64,000 nt of DNA, taken from NCBI RefSeq assembly GCF_000382225.1, contig NZ_KB907801.1, forward strand, positions 213,078 to 277,077. The letters are read 5' to 3'. The notes under the pieces are model-generated. The model did no database searches. It was given only the letters and a program-made list of their open reading frames with translations, and was not told the DNA's origin. The position numbers and the translations under genes were made by a program. The stretch comes from Hymenobacter aerophilus DSM 13606 (lineage in GTDB: Bacteria > Bacteroidota > Bacteroidia > Cytophagales > Hymenobacteraceae). Below are positions 33,403-42,261 of this stretch, in pieces. The stretch's first letter is position 1, and every line of letters starts with the position of its first letter.

Positions 33403-34125
33403 CTACCGGTTGAAACCGATGCCGACATACACCTGAAAGGCGCCGTTTTTGATGTCGGAAATGGCCTTACTGCCCGTTTTGCTCAGGTCCTGGTCCTTGA
33501 TGATTTCGTTGAAGCCGGCTACGTAGCGGCCGCCAACGCGGGCCGGACCGATGCGGGCCTCCAGGCCGGCAGCCAGGCCGTAGTCGAGGCTGTTGTAGGC
33601 GTAGCTGTACTTGTTGTCGTCGTTGGCAATTTTGCGCTCCACGCCGTTTTCGCGCACTTTCGTCAGCAGCGAAACCTGCGGGCCCACGTGCACGCTCACG
33701 TTGTCGAGGAAGTTGTACACCAGCAGCACGGGCACCTGAATGTAGTCGAGGCGGGTGTCGTAGGCCCCGTTGATTGTCTGGCCCTGCAGGTTGGGCAGGC
33801 CATTGTTGCCGGCAAAGCCCTGGCGGCTGTAAAGCAGCTCGGGCTGAATGGAGAACTTGTCGTTGAAACCGTACTGCGTGTAAACACCGGCGTGGAAGGT
33901 GTTGTAGATGCCCTCTTCGGCGTAGTTCTTCTTGTCGTCGCCGCGGAAGTTGGAGGCCGTGAAGCCACCTTTAATGCCGAAGCCGGTGTTGCGTGAGTCG
34001 CCGCCACGGGAGGCCGACGGGTAATCGGTGGAAGAAGGCAGGCCGACCGGGCCGGTAGTCTGGGCCAGGGCCGGTACGCTCAGCAGGCCGGTGGCCAGCA
34101 GCAGGGGAAAGGCAAGGTTTTTCAT
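33403..34125 (-). CDS. Outer-membrane beta-barrel (PorT-like) protein
   Basis: A 240-aa protein with a signal peptide (LAFPLLLATGLLSVPALAQ) and an outer-membrane beta-barrel domain of the PF13568 type: FGIKGGFTASNF, TFHAGVYTQYGFNDKFSIQPELLYSRQGF, YIQVPVLLVYNFLDNVSVHVGPQVS, GLEARIGPARVGGRYVAGFNEI, ending in GAFQVYVGIGFNR. The start at 34125 (MKNLAF) was chosen. A porin or assembly role cannot be separated. Confidence 0.9.
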   Translation of the reverse strand: MKNLAFPLLLATGLLSVPALAQTTGPVGLPSSTDYPSASRGGDSRNTGFGIKGGFTASNFRGDDKKNYAEEGIYNTFHAGVYTQYGFNDKFSIQPELLYSRQGFAGNNGLPNLQGQTINGAYDTRLDYIQVPVLLVYNFLDNVSVHVGPQVSLLTKVRENGVERKIANDDNKYSYAYNSLDYGLAAGLEARIGPARVGGRYVAGFNEIIKDQDLSKTGSKAISDIKNGAFQVYVGIGFNR

Positions 34126-34328
34126 GGGAAGAAGTGGCAAAGGTTGAGGAAGCGGTAGCGGGCAGTTTGGCGCCGGGCCACCATAGTAGTAGCCCTATAC
34201 TGCCTGATGCGGCGAAGGTTACACTGCGCAGGCCGGCTGAACCGGAATTTTATCATCCGGCCGGCTGGGTTTTCCAGGCACTTGCTCTATCTTTGGTCCT
34301 CACGGCCACTGCCCGGCCGGCCCGGATT

Positions 34329-34403
34329 GGGAGGTTAGCTCAGTTGGTTCAGAGCACTACCTCGACAAGGTAGGGGTCATCGGTTCGAGCCCGATACTTC
34401 CCA
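34329..34403 (+). tRNA. tRNA-Val (anticodon GAC) with C at position 33
   Basis: A 75-nt cloverleaf: acceptor GGGAGGT/ACTTCCC with discriminator A; D arm with AGCTCAGTTGGTTCAGAGC; anticodon stem CTACC/GGTAG; loop TCGACAA with anticodon GAC at 34364-34366; T arm GGTTCGAGCCC. CCA is not encoded. Position 33, universally U in textbooks, is C here. A strong terminator follows at 34425. Confidence 0.93.
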
Positions 34404-34424
34404 CAATCAGTTATTTAGCCCTGG

Positions 34425-34452
34425 ATAACCGCCCCTGCCGGCGGTTATTTTT
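34425..34452 (+). terminator. Terminator of the tRNA gene
   Basis: ATAACCGCC and GGCGGTTAT form a 9-bp stem followed by Ts, about 20 bases past the tRNA. Confidence 0.85.
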
Positions 34453-34499
34453 GTGTCGGGCCAGCTGCCGCCGCGCCCGGCCCTTTTTGCTTTCTGCGC

Positions 34500-35411
34500 A
34501 TGCTTTCCATTGCCTGGGACCCCGTGTACGCCCATCCGCTGCCGGCCAATCACCGCTTCCCGATGCTCAAGTACGAGCTGCTGCCCGAGCAGCTGCTGCG
34601 CGAAGGCACGGTGCCCGAATCGGCCTTTTTCGCGCCCCAGCCGCCCCCGGAAGCCGACGTGCGGCGGGTGCACGCAGCCGACTATTTCCAGCGGCTGCGG
34701 GCCGGCGAGCTAACCCGGCAGGAGGAGCGCGCCACCGGCTTTCCGTGGAGCCCCGAGCTGATTGCCCGCGAAACCACCATTCTGGGCGGCACGCTGGAAT
34801 GCGCCCGCCGGGCGCTGACCAGCGGCGGGGTAGCCCTCAACATTGCCGGCGGCACCCACCACGCCTTCCGCGACCGGGGCGAAGGGTTTTGCCTGCTCAA
34901 CGACCAGGCTGCGGCCGCCGCCTACCTGCTGGCCCGGCCCGAGCTGGGGGTGCGCCGCGTGCTCATCATCGACCTCGACGTGCACCAGGGCAACGGCACG
35001 GCCGCCATTTTTGCGCAGGAGCCGCGCGTGTTCACGCTCAGCGTGCACGGCGCCCGCAACTACCCCCACCGCAAAGAGCAGTCGGACCTCGACCTGCCCC
35101 TGCCCGACGGCACCGACGACGCCACCTACCTGGCGCTGCTACGCGACACGTTGCCCCGCCTGCTGGCCGAACAGCAGCCCGATTTCGTGTTCTACCTGGC
35201 CGGCGTCGATGTGCTGGCCACCGACAAGCTGGGCCACCTGAGCCTGAGCCGCGAAGGTTGCCGCCAGCGCGACGCCTACGTGCTCGGCCTCTGCCACCAG
35301 CACAACCTGCCAGTGGTAGTGTGCATGGGCGGCGGCTACTCACCCAACATCATCGACATCGTGGAAGCGCACGCCAACACTTTTAGGGTCGCCGCCGACC
35401 TGTGGAGCTAA
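34500..35411 (+). CDS. Histone-deacetylase-family protein
   Basis: A 303-aa member of the arginase/deacetylase superfamily. Zinc/active-site motifs: NIAGGTHHAF (tandem His), RVLIIDLDVHQGNGTA (the DxH pair of metal ligands), VFYLAGVDVLATDKLG and CMGGGYSPN. Bacterial members deacetylate acetylated lysines, acetylpolyamines or acetoin-related compounds; the length is close to HDAC11-like forms. The true substrate is unknown. It begins 48 bases after the tRNA terminator. Confidence 0.93.
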   Translation: MLSIAWDPVYAHPLPANHRFPMLKYELLPEQLLREGTVPESAFFAPQPPPEADVRRVHAADYFQRLRAGELTRQEERATGFPWSPELIARETTILGGTLECARRALTSGGVALNIAGGTHHAFRDRGEGFCLLNDQAAAAAYLLARPELGVRRVLIIDLDVHQGNGTAAIFAQEPRVFTLSVHGARNYPHRKEQSDLDLPLPDGTDDATYLALLRDTLPRLLAEQQPDFVFYLAGVDVLATDKLGHLSLSREGCRQRDAYVLGLCHQHNLPVVVCMGGGYSPNIIDIVEAHANTFRVAADLWS

Positions 35412-35622
35412 GTGGTGATTTGGTGATTTAGCGGTTTGGTGATTTGGCGCGAAACAGGACGGGTCATTCAGAGCGCAGCGAAGAATCTCGCGTGCAGTAG
35501 TACACCTATCATCAGGAGTTACTATGGTACGCGAGATTCTTCGCTACGCTCTGAATGACATGCCCATTCACCAAACCGCCAAACCGCCAAATCACCACCT
35601 CACCAAATCACCACCTGCCACC
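35411..35622. repeat. Composite palindrome: 8-bp-period arms around a GTCATTCAGAGCG-type palindrome
   Basis: The outer left arm (from 35411) reads GGTGATTT GGTGATTT and so on, and the outer right arm (35568-35622) reads CACCAAAC CGCCAAAC CGCCAAAT CACC, inverse, 8-base period. Between them, 35457-35563 is a complete copy of the other palindromic family (GTCATTCAGAGCGCAGCGAA to TTCGCTACGCTCTGAATGAC). One family nests inside the arms of another. The right arm runs up to the stop codon of the methyltransferase gene. Confidence 0.9.
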
Positions 35623-36304
35623 GAAAGGCCCAGCGCCAGCGCAGCGTGTAGTTGGTAATACCGGCCGCCGCCAGCAGCGCTTCCAGCTCGGGGCGGGTGA
35701 AGGCGCGGGCCACCGACAGCGGCGCGTCGTGGCGCACGAGGCGTGAGCCGCCCAGCAGCCGCGTGAGCCAGCGGATGCTGTGGTAGGCCAGCGGGTGGCG
35801 GTGCAAATCGTTGATGATGACGGCCACGCCCGCCTGCTGGCGCCACTGGGCCAGCATCTGCACCAGCTCCGTATCCGAAAAGTGGTGGCAAAACAGGCTG
35901 GCCGTGAGGATATCGAAGGGCTGGCGGGCAAACTCGGGGGAGAAGATGTCGGCCTGCTGAAAGCTGATTTCGGGATACGCCTGCGCCTTGGCGGCCGCAT
36001 AATCGAGCATGAAGGCGTTGGCATCGATGCCGACCAGCTCGACGGGTACCTGGCAGCGGCGGGCCCAGCGGGCCAGCTGGCGGAGCGTGTCGCCGCCGCC
36101 GCTGCCCAAATCGGCGATGCGCAGGGGGCGGCCGGCCGGAAAACGGGGCCGCAGGCGCGCCAGCGCATCCAGCACCGGGGCGTAGCCACCGAGCCAGGTA
36201 TTGACGGTTTCGAGCTCGTCGAGGTTCTGCCGCAGCTCATCGGAGGCCAGCGTCAGGTCGTCCATCAGCTCCGGCTGCTCCGAGCGGGCGCGCAAGTCGG
36301 CCAT
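35600..36304 (-). CDS. Class I SAM-dependent methyltransferase of the type III PKS cluster
   Basis: A 234-aa methyltransferase. Motif I is RIADLGSGGGDT near residue 68, followed by VGIDANAFMLDYA. FQQADIFS and DILTASLFCHHFSD carry the next acidic motifs. It is the third gene of an operon with a FAD oxidoreductase and a type III polyketide synthase, so its substrate is probably the polyketide or a quinone made from it (O- or C-methylation). The start at 36304 (MADLRARSEQ) was chosen. The stop codon lies in the arm of a repeat element. Confidence 0.88.
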   Translation of the reverse strand: MADLRARSEQPELMDDLTLASDELRQNLDELETVNTWLGGYAPVLDALARLRPRFPAGRPLRIADLGSGGGDTLRQLARWARRCQVPVELVGIDANAFMLDYAAAKAQAYPEISFQQADIFSPEFARQPFDILTASLFCHHFSDTELVQMLAQWRQQAGVAVIINDLHRHPLAYHSIRWLTRLLGGSRLVRHDAPLSVARAFTRPELEALLAAAGITNYTLRWRWAFRWQVVIW

Positions 36305-36308
36305 GCGT

Positions 36309-36440
36309 TTAATATGTGCGGAATGTGGAGGGGATGAGAAAAATGTGCGGAATGCCGGCCAATAGCCACTGCTATATTTCACTCAACAGACTACCCACTT
36401 TCACCTCATTTTCTACATTCTGCATATCCACATTTCCTAC
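36309..36440. repeat. Imperfect inverted repeat at the PKS/methyltransferase junction
   Basis: ATGTGCGGAATGTGGA and AATGTGCGGAATG (36312-36352) face an inverted series CATTCTGCATATCCACATT (36416 onward) and TTTCTACATTC. The right side is inside the end of the PKS gene and encodes its last residues. The match is looser than in the other elements. Confidence 0.5.
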
Positions 36441-37553
36441 ATGCTCAGAGGCCACCGTCAGCAACATGGCTTCCAGCGTGAGGCCGGGGCCGAAGGCGAA
36501 GCTGAGCACAGGTGCGCCGTTGTCGGCGGCCGTCTGCTCGCGCATCAGCCGGGCCAGCACAAACAGCACCGTGGCCGACGACATATTGCCGTATTCGCGC
36601 AGCACCCCGTAGGCATAGCGGTTGTCGTGGGCACTTAACCCCAGCGCCTGCTCAATCGACTCCAGAATTTTGCGCCCCCCCGGATGAATGGCAAAGGCCC
36701 GGATATCCTCCAGCTCGACCGGCAAATCGGCCAGCAACTGCTGCGTGAGCTGCCCGATGCCGTCCTGAATCATGCGCGGCACATACGAAGACAGCGTCAT
36801 CTCGAAGCCAAAGTCGTTGATGTGCCAGGCCATGTCGGCGTGGCCGTCGGGCGCGAGGCCGCAGTGGAAGGCCGTGAGGGCCAGGCTGGGCCCCTGCGCG
36901 GCCGGCTGGCTTTGCACCAGCACGGCCGCCGCCCCGTCACTAAATAGCGCATTCGATACCAGATGGTCGTCTTCGGGACTTTTCTGGAAGTGCAGCGTGC
37001 ACAGCTCCACGCACACTACCAGCACCCGCGCCTGGGGGCTGGCCTTGCAGAAAGCGTCGGCCAGCTTCAGGCCATTTACAGCCGCGTAGCAGCCCATAAA
37101 ATTCACGCAGGTGCGCTGCACGTGGCCCGGCAGGCCCAGCGCGCCCACCAGCTCAATATCGAGGCCCGGCGCGTACATGCCGGTGCAGCTCACCGTAATC
37201 AGGTGGGTGATGGATGCCAGCTCCACTTCCGGCAGCTGCTCCAGGCAGTTCTGCACGGCTTCCACGGCCAGCGGCAGCGCAAAACGGCGGTACTCGGCCA
37301 TGCGCCGGCCCACGGTCGGAAACGGGTTCAGGCCGGGCGTGTTGGGAAAGAACTCGAACTCACCGTTCACCCGCGCATAATCGGGCAGTACCGAGTAGCG
37401 GTGGGCTATGCCCGACACGCGGTACAGGGCCCGCAGCTTGCGGGTGTCGCGCTCGTCGAGCTGCAGGGCGGCGGCCATGAAATCGGCAATCTGCGCTTGC
37501 GGAATACGGTGGGGCGGGTTGGCCGTGCCAATAGCACACAAATAACTACTCAT
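36372..37553 (-). CDS. Type III polyketide synthase (chalcone-synthase-like)
   Basis: A 393-aa homodimeric ketosynthase. The catalytic triad is visible: C155 in VNFMGCYAAVNG, H290 in AIHPGGRKIL and N323 in EYGNMSSATV. It condenses malonyl-CoA units onto an acyl-CoA starter to give alkylresorcinols, alkylpyrones or similar. It lies between a FAD-dependent oxidoreductase (upstream, 64-base gap) and a methyltransferase (downstream), an arrangement also known from bacterial alkylresorcinol/quinone clusters. The last ~20 residues (VDMQNVENEVKV and on) are encoded by repeat-like DNA and differ from the family end. Confidence 0.92.
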   Translation of the reverse strand: MSSYLCAIGTANPPHRIPQAQIADFMAAALQLDERDTRKLRALYRVSGIAHRYSVLPDYARVNGEFEFFPNTPGLNPFPTVGRRMAEYRRFALPLAVEAVQNCLEQLPEVELASITHLITVSCTGMYAPGLDIELVGALGLPGHVQRTCVNFMGCYAAVNGLKLADAFCKASPQARVLVVCVELCTLHFQKSPEDDHLVSNALFSDGAAAVLVQSQPAAQGPSLALTAFHCGLAPDGHADMAWHINDFGFEMTLSSYVPRMIQDGIGQLTQQLLADLPVELEDIRAFAIHPGGRKILESIEQALGLSAHDNRYAYGVLREYGNMSSATVLFVLARLMREQTAADNGAPVLSFAFGPGLTLEAMLLTVASEHVGNVDMQNVENEVKVGSLLSEI

Positions 37554-37617
37554 TGGGGCAGTTTACGTAAAAATCGGGCCGGTTGGGTTACACATTTATG
37601 GTCGTTGGTTTCAACCC

Positions 37618-38733
37618 CTAAAATTCCGTGCCATGTGTGCGCTGCATCAGGGCCCGCACGGCGCTTGGCCAGCGGCGCAACCCGCGCACTGTCAGCTCGC
37701 TAAGCAGCGGCTGGCCGAACAGGCGTTGCACGGCGCGCCCCACCCGCAGGCGTTGGCCAAAGTGCGCGTGCCAGTCGGCCGAGTAGGCAGCTTCGAGCTG
37801 CGGGCGGCTCAGGCGGCCGCGCAGAAAGGCGTCGGAGTGGGTGGCAGCCAGCTGGGCCCCGTGGATGGCCATGGCCATGCCGTTGCCGCACAGGGGCGTA
37901 ATCAGGCCGGCCGCGTCGCCGGCCAGCAGGGCGTGGCGCTCCAGGCAGGTTTTGGGGGCGAAGGAAATTTCGTTGATGACTTCGGGCTGCGGGTACAGCA
38001 CCTCGGCCGTTTCCAGAATGTGGCGCAGACGCGGGTTGCGGGCCAGCACGTTGGCTTCGAGCTGCGGAATGGTGCCGTGGGCCTTAAGGTTGCGGCGGGT
38101 GGTGAGGTAGCAGAAGCAGAACTTGTCGTCTTCGATGGCCGAAATGCCCGCGTAGCCGTCGGCGAAGTTGTGCAGCGCAATCAGGTCGCGCGGCATGGCG
38201 GGGTAGCGCAGGTGGTATTTCACGCCGAGGTAGGGCGAGCGTTGCGTGAAAAAGGGGCGCTCCAGCTGCCGGTCGAGGGCGCTACGCTTGCCGTAGGTGC
38301 CGATAACCACGCGGGCCGGCAGGCGGCGCCCATCGGCCAGCACCACCTCGTGCGCGTCGGTGGCCGCATCAAACGCCACATCGGTCACGGTGGCGTGCAG
38401 CACCGTGGCGCCGGTGGCCAGCACGCGGTGGTACAGAAAGTCATCGAGCTGGTAGCGGCTGATGCCGAAACCGCCCAGATCAAGCGGGGCATCCAGCAAC
38501 TGGCCGGCCGGCGAACTGACCTGAAACCGACTGATTGCGGCCGGGCCCAGCTCGGCCGGATCGGCCCCGAGCCGGCGCAGGTAGGGCAGCACCTCGTTCG
38601 ACACGTACTCGCCGCACACCCGATGAAAGGGGTACTGCCGCCGCTCCACCAGCGTCACGGCGTGGCCGCGCCGCCCGAGGTCGAGGGCCGCGCACAGGCC
38701 GCCTAATCCGCCGCCGATAATGATAACGTCCAA
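37618..38733 (-). CDS. FAD-dependent oxidoreductase of the type III PKS cluster
   Basis: A 371-aa flavoprotein of the geranylgeranyl-reductase/aromatic-hydroxylase group. FAD-binding: MDVIIIGGGLGGLCAALDLGRRG at the N-terminus, and LLAGDAAGLITPLCGNGMAMAIHGA (GD motif) near residue 275. The middle holds the substrate part (GGFGISRYQLDDFLYHR). As first gene of the operon it may hydroxylate or reduce the PKS product. Products of the cluster cannot be deduced from sequence. Confidence 0.9.
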   Translation of the reverse strand: MDVIIIGGGLGGLCAALDLGRRGHAVTLVERRQYPFHRVCGEYVSNEVLPYLRRLGADPAELGPAAISRFQVSSPAGQLLDAPLDLGGFGISRYQLDDFLYHRVLATGATVLHATVTDVAFDAATDAHEVVLADGRRLPARVVIGTYGKRSALDRQLERPFFTQRSPYLGVKYHLRYPAMPRDLIALHNFADGYAGISAIEDDKFCFCYLTTRRNLKAHGTIPQLEANVLARNPRLRHILETAEVLYPQPEVINEISFAPKTCLERHALLAGDAAGLITPLCGNGMAMAIHGAQLAATHSDAFLRGRLSRPQLEAAYSADWHAHFGQRLRVGRAVQRLFGQPLLSELTVRGLRRWPSAVRALMQRTHGTEF

Positions 38734-38912
38734 CTTATTTATTGAGCTAAAGGCGTGAAGGAAAAGGAGTACGGCCGATATTCATCGATGCTGGGTACTA
38801 TTTTATGGCATTACGGGAATGAGCCAATATTTTTGTCAACCTAAATTTCCTGCCAGTCGTTTAGTCTTAGGCTGTCCGAAACAGTTTCGGGCTCACCCCA
38901 ACACCGCCTTAT

Positions 38913-39278
38913 ATGCTTACACTCCTACGTATTTTCTTGCTGACCCTGTTTACCACGGTAACGCTGCCGGGCGGCTGCCTATCGGCCCAGGCCCAGCCAC
39001 CCACCAAAACCGCTGCCGCCGCCGACGAAAAGGCCCTGACCGTTTTCCCGAACCCCAGCACCGGCATCGTGCACATCAATATTAACGGTTTTGAAGGCCG
39101 CAAGCTCGAACTGCGCGTGCTCAACGTCATCGGCACTGTCATGTACCGCGAGTCGCTCACCGAGCTGCGCGACCGGTACACCCGCACCCTCGACCTGAGC
39201 AAGTTTGCCAACGGCCTCTACTACGTGAAGCTGGAAGCCGACAACGCCAGCGAAATGCGCAAGCTCGTAATTCGCTAA
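38913..39278 (+). CDS. Signal peptide plus T9SS sorting domain only
   Basis: A 121-aa protein. After a signal peptide (IFLLTLFTTVTLPGG) and a short linker, nearly the whole mature chain is a type A T9SS C-terminal domain: LTVFPNPSTGIVHININGF, LELRVLNVIGTVMYRE and KFANGLYYVKLEAD, ending in RKLVIR. No cargo domain is present. It may be a surface tag without payload, a pseudogene remnant, or a small structural protein. A good terminator follows. Confidence 0.85.
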   Translation: MLTLLRIFLLTLFTTVTLPGGCLSAQAQPPTKTAAAADEKALTVFPNPSTGIVHININGFEGRKLELRVLNVIGTVMYRESLTELRDRYTRTLDLSKFANGLYYVKLEADNASEMRKLVIR

Positions 39279-39319
39279 TCAAGCATCTATATCGAAGTTT
39301 ATCGGATTCCAACGGATAG

Positions 39320-39353
39320 AAAAAAGGCCTCTGCTACAGCAGAGGCCTTTTTT
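39320..39353. terminator. Bidirectional terminator
   Basis: AAAAAAGGCCTCTGCT pairs with AGCAGAGGCCTTTTTT, a perfect 16-bp stem with a 2-base loop. Confidence 0.93.
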
Positions 39354-39372
39354 CGTTCGGTCAGCCTACCGG

Positions 39373-39495
39373 CTATTCGCCGGTGCGTACGGGTACGGTT
39401 TGCGGCTGGAACATGGCTTTGAGGTTGTCGATGGTATCGAAGGCCAACAGCGCGGTGGCAAGGGCAATGCCCAGGAAAATCAGGAAGGCAGTCAT
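39373..39495 (-). CDS. Tiny single-span membrane protein (40 aa)
   Basis: An ATG at 39495 starts a 40-residue peptide: MTAFLIFLGIALATALLAFDTI forms one membrane helix and the tail is NLKAMFQPQTVPVRTGE. A purine-rich GGAATGAAGG-type stretch is not clearly present, but coding bias is good. It stands between a terminator and the hybrid kinase gene. Function is unknown. Confidence 0.5.
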   Translation of the reverse strand: MTAFLIFLGIALATALLAFDTIDNLKAMFQPQTVPVRTGE

Positions 39496-39658
39496 AAAAA
39501 AGGGAAATGAAGGAATAAATCCGGCTTGCTGCCCCGGCTGGCGGCCGAAGCCGTACCCGGTGGCGTTGCCGCACACCTACCTAACCCCAAACAGGCCGCC
39601 GAGGTTGCAGTATAATTATGTGCTTGAGCTTATTCGGAGGCAGTAGCACAGCCCGGCG

Positions 39659-42151
39659 TTAATCAGCAAACGCCTGCTGCAGCTGCTCCACCACTTCGGC
39701 CACCGTGACGCTCACCTGCTCGACGAGCCGTAGCAGCTGCGGCCAGTCGGGCGGAGTAGCGGCGCTGCCCGCGGCTTCCAGCGCCAGCAGCACCGGGCGC
39801 AGGCTGGTTAGCTGCAGGCCGTCGGTCGAGCTTTTGAGGAAGTGGGCCGCCGCCGCCAGCTCGGTCAGTTGCCGCTGCCGCAGGTGCCGCTCCAGCCGGG
39901 CCACGGCCGGCGGCGTGGTTTCGATGAACACCTGCACCAGCCGCCGCACAAACACCTCATCGTTGCCCGACAGGCGGCGCAGCATGGCCAGGTCGTAGAG
40001 CGGAGGGTGCGCGGCCGGTGCCACGGCGGGCTTTGCCGGGGCCGGTGGCGGAGGCGGAGCCGGTAGCGCCGGGGTAGGTGGCGCGGGGCGGGTTGCGGAC
40101 GGGGAGGGGGGGAGAATCTTAGTCAGCAATTCAAACAGCGCTTCCTCGCGGAAAGGCTTGGCCAAATACGCATCGAGGCCGGCGGCGCGGTACTGCTCGG
40201 CGTCGCCGGGCATGGCGTGGGCCGTGAGGGCCACGACGGGCGTGGCGGCCCGGGTCGGGTCGGGGTGCTGGCGCAGCAACTGGGTAGTGGCCACCCCATC
40301 AAGCCCCGGCATCTGAATATCCATGAGCACCACCGCGTAGGCGTGCCGGCGGAAAAGCGCCAGCGCCTCGGCGCCCGACGAGGCTGTGTCCACCACCACG
40401 CCCCAGTTGCGCAGCATCGTCTGGACCAGCAGCTGGTTTACGGCGTTGTCTTCGGCCATCAGCACCCGGTAGCCGCGCAGCCGCTGGAAATCGGGGGCCG
40501 GCGCCGGAGCAGCGGCCGGAGCAGCCGGGGCCGGGGCCAGCGCGAGCGTAAAGCGGAACGTGCTGCCGCGGCCCGGCGCGCTGTCGGCCGTCAGCTGGCC
40601 GCCCAGCAGCTCCACCAGGCCCCGCGAAATGCTCAGCCCCAGGCCCGAGCCGCCAAACTCGCGGGCCGTGCTGGCCGAGGCCTGGGTGAAGGGCTCGAAC
40701 AGCTCGCGCAGTTGCGCCGGCGCAATGCCAATGCCCGTATCGAGCACCGAAAAGCGGTACTGCGGCGCGGCGGCTTCGGGGTTAAGGCACTCGTAGGTCA
40801 GCAGCACCTGGCCCTTGGGCGTGAACTTGACGGCGTTGCCCAGCAGGTTCAGCAGCACCTGCCGGAGCCGGTGCGGGTCGCCGAACACGCGGGTCGGCCC
40901 GGCCAAATCGGGCGGTGGTAGCTGCAGGCGCAGCCCGATGCCCTTGGCCGTGGCCGTGGCCAGCAGCGCCTGGCAGCTGGCGCGCAGCACCTGATCAAGC
41001 TCGAAGGGCACGCAGTCGAGCCGCATCCGGCCGGCGCCCAGCTGGGCCATGTCCAGCACGTCGTTGATGAGTACCAGCAGGTTGTCGGCCGAATCCTGCA
41101 CGTGGCCCAGCAGCTGGCGCTGCTCGGCGGCGAGCGGGGTTTTGGCCAGCAGTCCGGTTAGCCCCACGATGCCGTTGAGCGGGGTCCGGATTTCGTGGCT
41201 CATGTTGGTGAGGAAGTTCTGGCGGGCCTGCGCGTTCTGCTCGGCAACTTCCTTGGCCTTCTCCAGCGCCTGCTGGGTTTGCTTGAGCTCGGTGATGTCG
41301 TTATCGACCCCCAGCACCTGCACCGTGCCATCGGTGAGCACAAACGGCCGCTTGATGGTGCGGAACCAGCGCTGGCCGCCCTCACCATCGGTCAGTGAGG
41401 CTTCCTCATCGATTTCCTGGCCCGAACTCAGCACCTGCTCATCTTGCCGCCGATACTGGGCCATGCTCGGGAAGCGCGCTTCCAGTTCGGGCAAGTCGGC
41501 CCGCAGCAGCTCCTCGTGCGAGAGGTGGTAAAAGCGGGCCGTGGCCTCGTTGGCCAGCACGTAGTTGCCCGCGTCGTCTTTAAGGTAAATCAGGTTGGGC
41601 ACCGTGTCAATCACCTGCCGGAACAGGCGGTTCTGCTCAGCCAGGCGGCGGTTGGCCGAGCGGCGCTGCTCGTCGGTTATTTTCCAGCGGGTAACGTCCT
41701 CGGCGTTGCTCAGCAGCTGCGTAACGCGGCCCTGCGCATCGCGGGCGAAGGGTGTGCTCGTCAGCCGAAGCCAGCGCGTGGCCCCGGTGCGGTGCTGCAT
41801 GGTGTACTCAAAGGAGAGCTGTTTGCCGTCGGGCTGGGCGGCTACCTCGGCGTAGTGCAGGCGCAGCCCATCGGCCTCGGCGGCGGGCATCAGCACTTCG
41901 AGCACGCACGGCCCCATCGCCCGCAGCTCGGTCGCCGGGTAGCCCAGCCGGGTTTCGACAAAGCGGTTGCAGTAGTGCAGGCTGGCCGAGGGCAGGTCGA
42001 AGACGAATATAAAGCTGGGCAGCGCGTCGTAGAGGCGGGTGGCGGCCGCGGCCTGCTCGTTGGCCGCCGTCAGCTGCTGCTGCTGCCGGGCCAGCTGCTG
42101 GCGGGCCTGCCGCAGCTGCCGAGCCTGCTGCCGGAACCGGATGGAGTCCAT
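39659..42151 (-). CDS. Cytoplasmic hybrid sensor histidine kinase (PAS-PAS-HisKA-HATPase-REC-Hpt)
   Basis: An 830-aa kinase without membrane segments. Domains: coiled coil (residues 5-35), PAS 1 (about 40-155), PAS 2 (about 175-295), dimerisation/phosphoacceptor with H319 in NMSHEIRTPLNG, ATPase (NLLGNAVKFTP, DTGIGIAP, GGSGLGLSI), receiver with D611 in VLMDIQMPG, a Pro/Ala linker and a C-terminal Hpt domain with H770 in AAHFLKSS. This is a complete internal phosphorelay. The gene lies 110 bases downstream of a sigma-54-type response regulator on the same strand, which is the probable partner. The sensed signal is intracellular and unknown. Confidence 0.93.
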   Translation of the reverse strand: MDSIRFRQQARQLRQARQQLARQQQQLTAANEQAAAATRLYDALPSFIFVFDLPSASLHYCNRFVETRLGYPATELRAMGPCVLEVLMPAAEADGLRLHYAEVAAQPDGKQLSFEYTMQHRTGATRWLRLTSTPFARDAQGRVTQLLSNAEDVTRWKITDEQRRSANRRLAEQNRLFRQVIDTVPNLIYLKDDAGNYVLANEATARFYHLSHEELLRADLPELEARFPSMAQYRRQDEQVLSSGQEIDEEASLTDGEGGQRWFRTIKRPFVLTDGTVQVLGVDNDITELKQTQQALEKAKEVAEQNAQARQNFLTNMSHEIRTPLNGIVGLTGLLAKTPLAAEQRQLLGHVQDSADNLLVLINDVLDMAQLGAGRMRLDCVPFELDQVLRASCQALLATATAKGIGLRLQLPPPDLAGPTRVFGDPHRLRQVLLNLLGNAVKFTPKGQVLLTYECLNPEAAAPQYRFSVLDTGIGIAPAQLRELFEPFTQASASTAREFGGSGLGLSISRGLVELLGGQLTADSAPGRGSTFRFTLALAPAPAAPAAAPAPAPDFQRLRGYRVLMAEDNAVNQLLVQTMLRNWGVVVDTASSGAEALALFRRHAYAVVLMDIQMPGLDGVATTQLLRQHPDPTRAATPVVALTAHAMPGDAEQYRAAGLDAYLAKPFREEALFELLTKILPPSPSATRPAPPTPALPAPPPPPAPAKPAVAPAAHPPLYDLAMLRRLSGNDEVFVRRLVQVFIETTPPAVARLERHLRQRQLTELAAAAHFLKSSTDGLQLTSLRPVLLALEAAGSAATPPDWPQLLRLVEQVSVTVAEVVEQLQQAFAD

Positions 42152-42261
42152 GAAAAGCGAAATTTAGACCCTGTCGGCGGGGCTGGCCGGCTGCTTTTCA
42201 GAGCCACCAACCTGCCCCGCCGAGGGGCCGCTAGAACCGGAAAGTAGTGGGGCCGGCCCGT

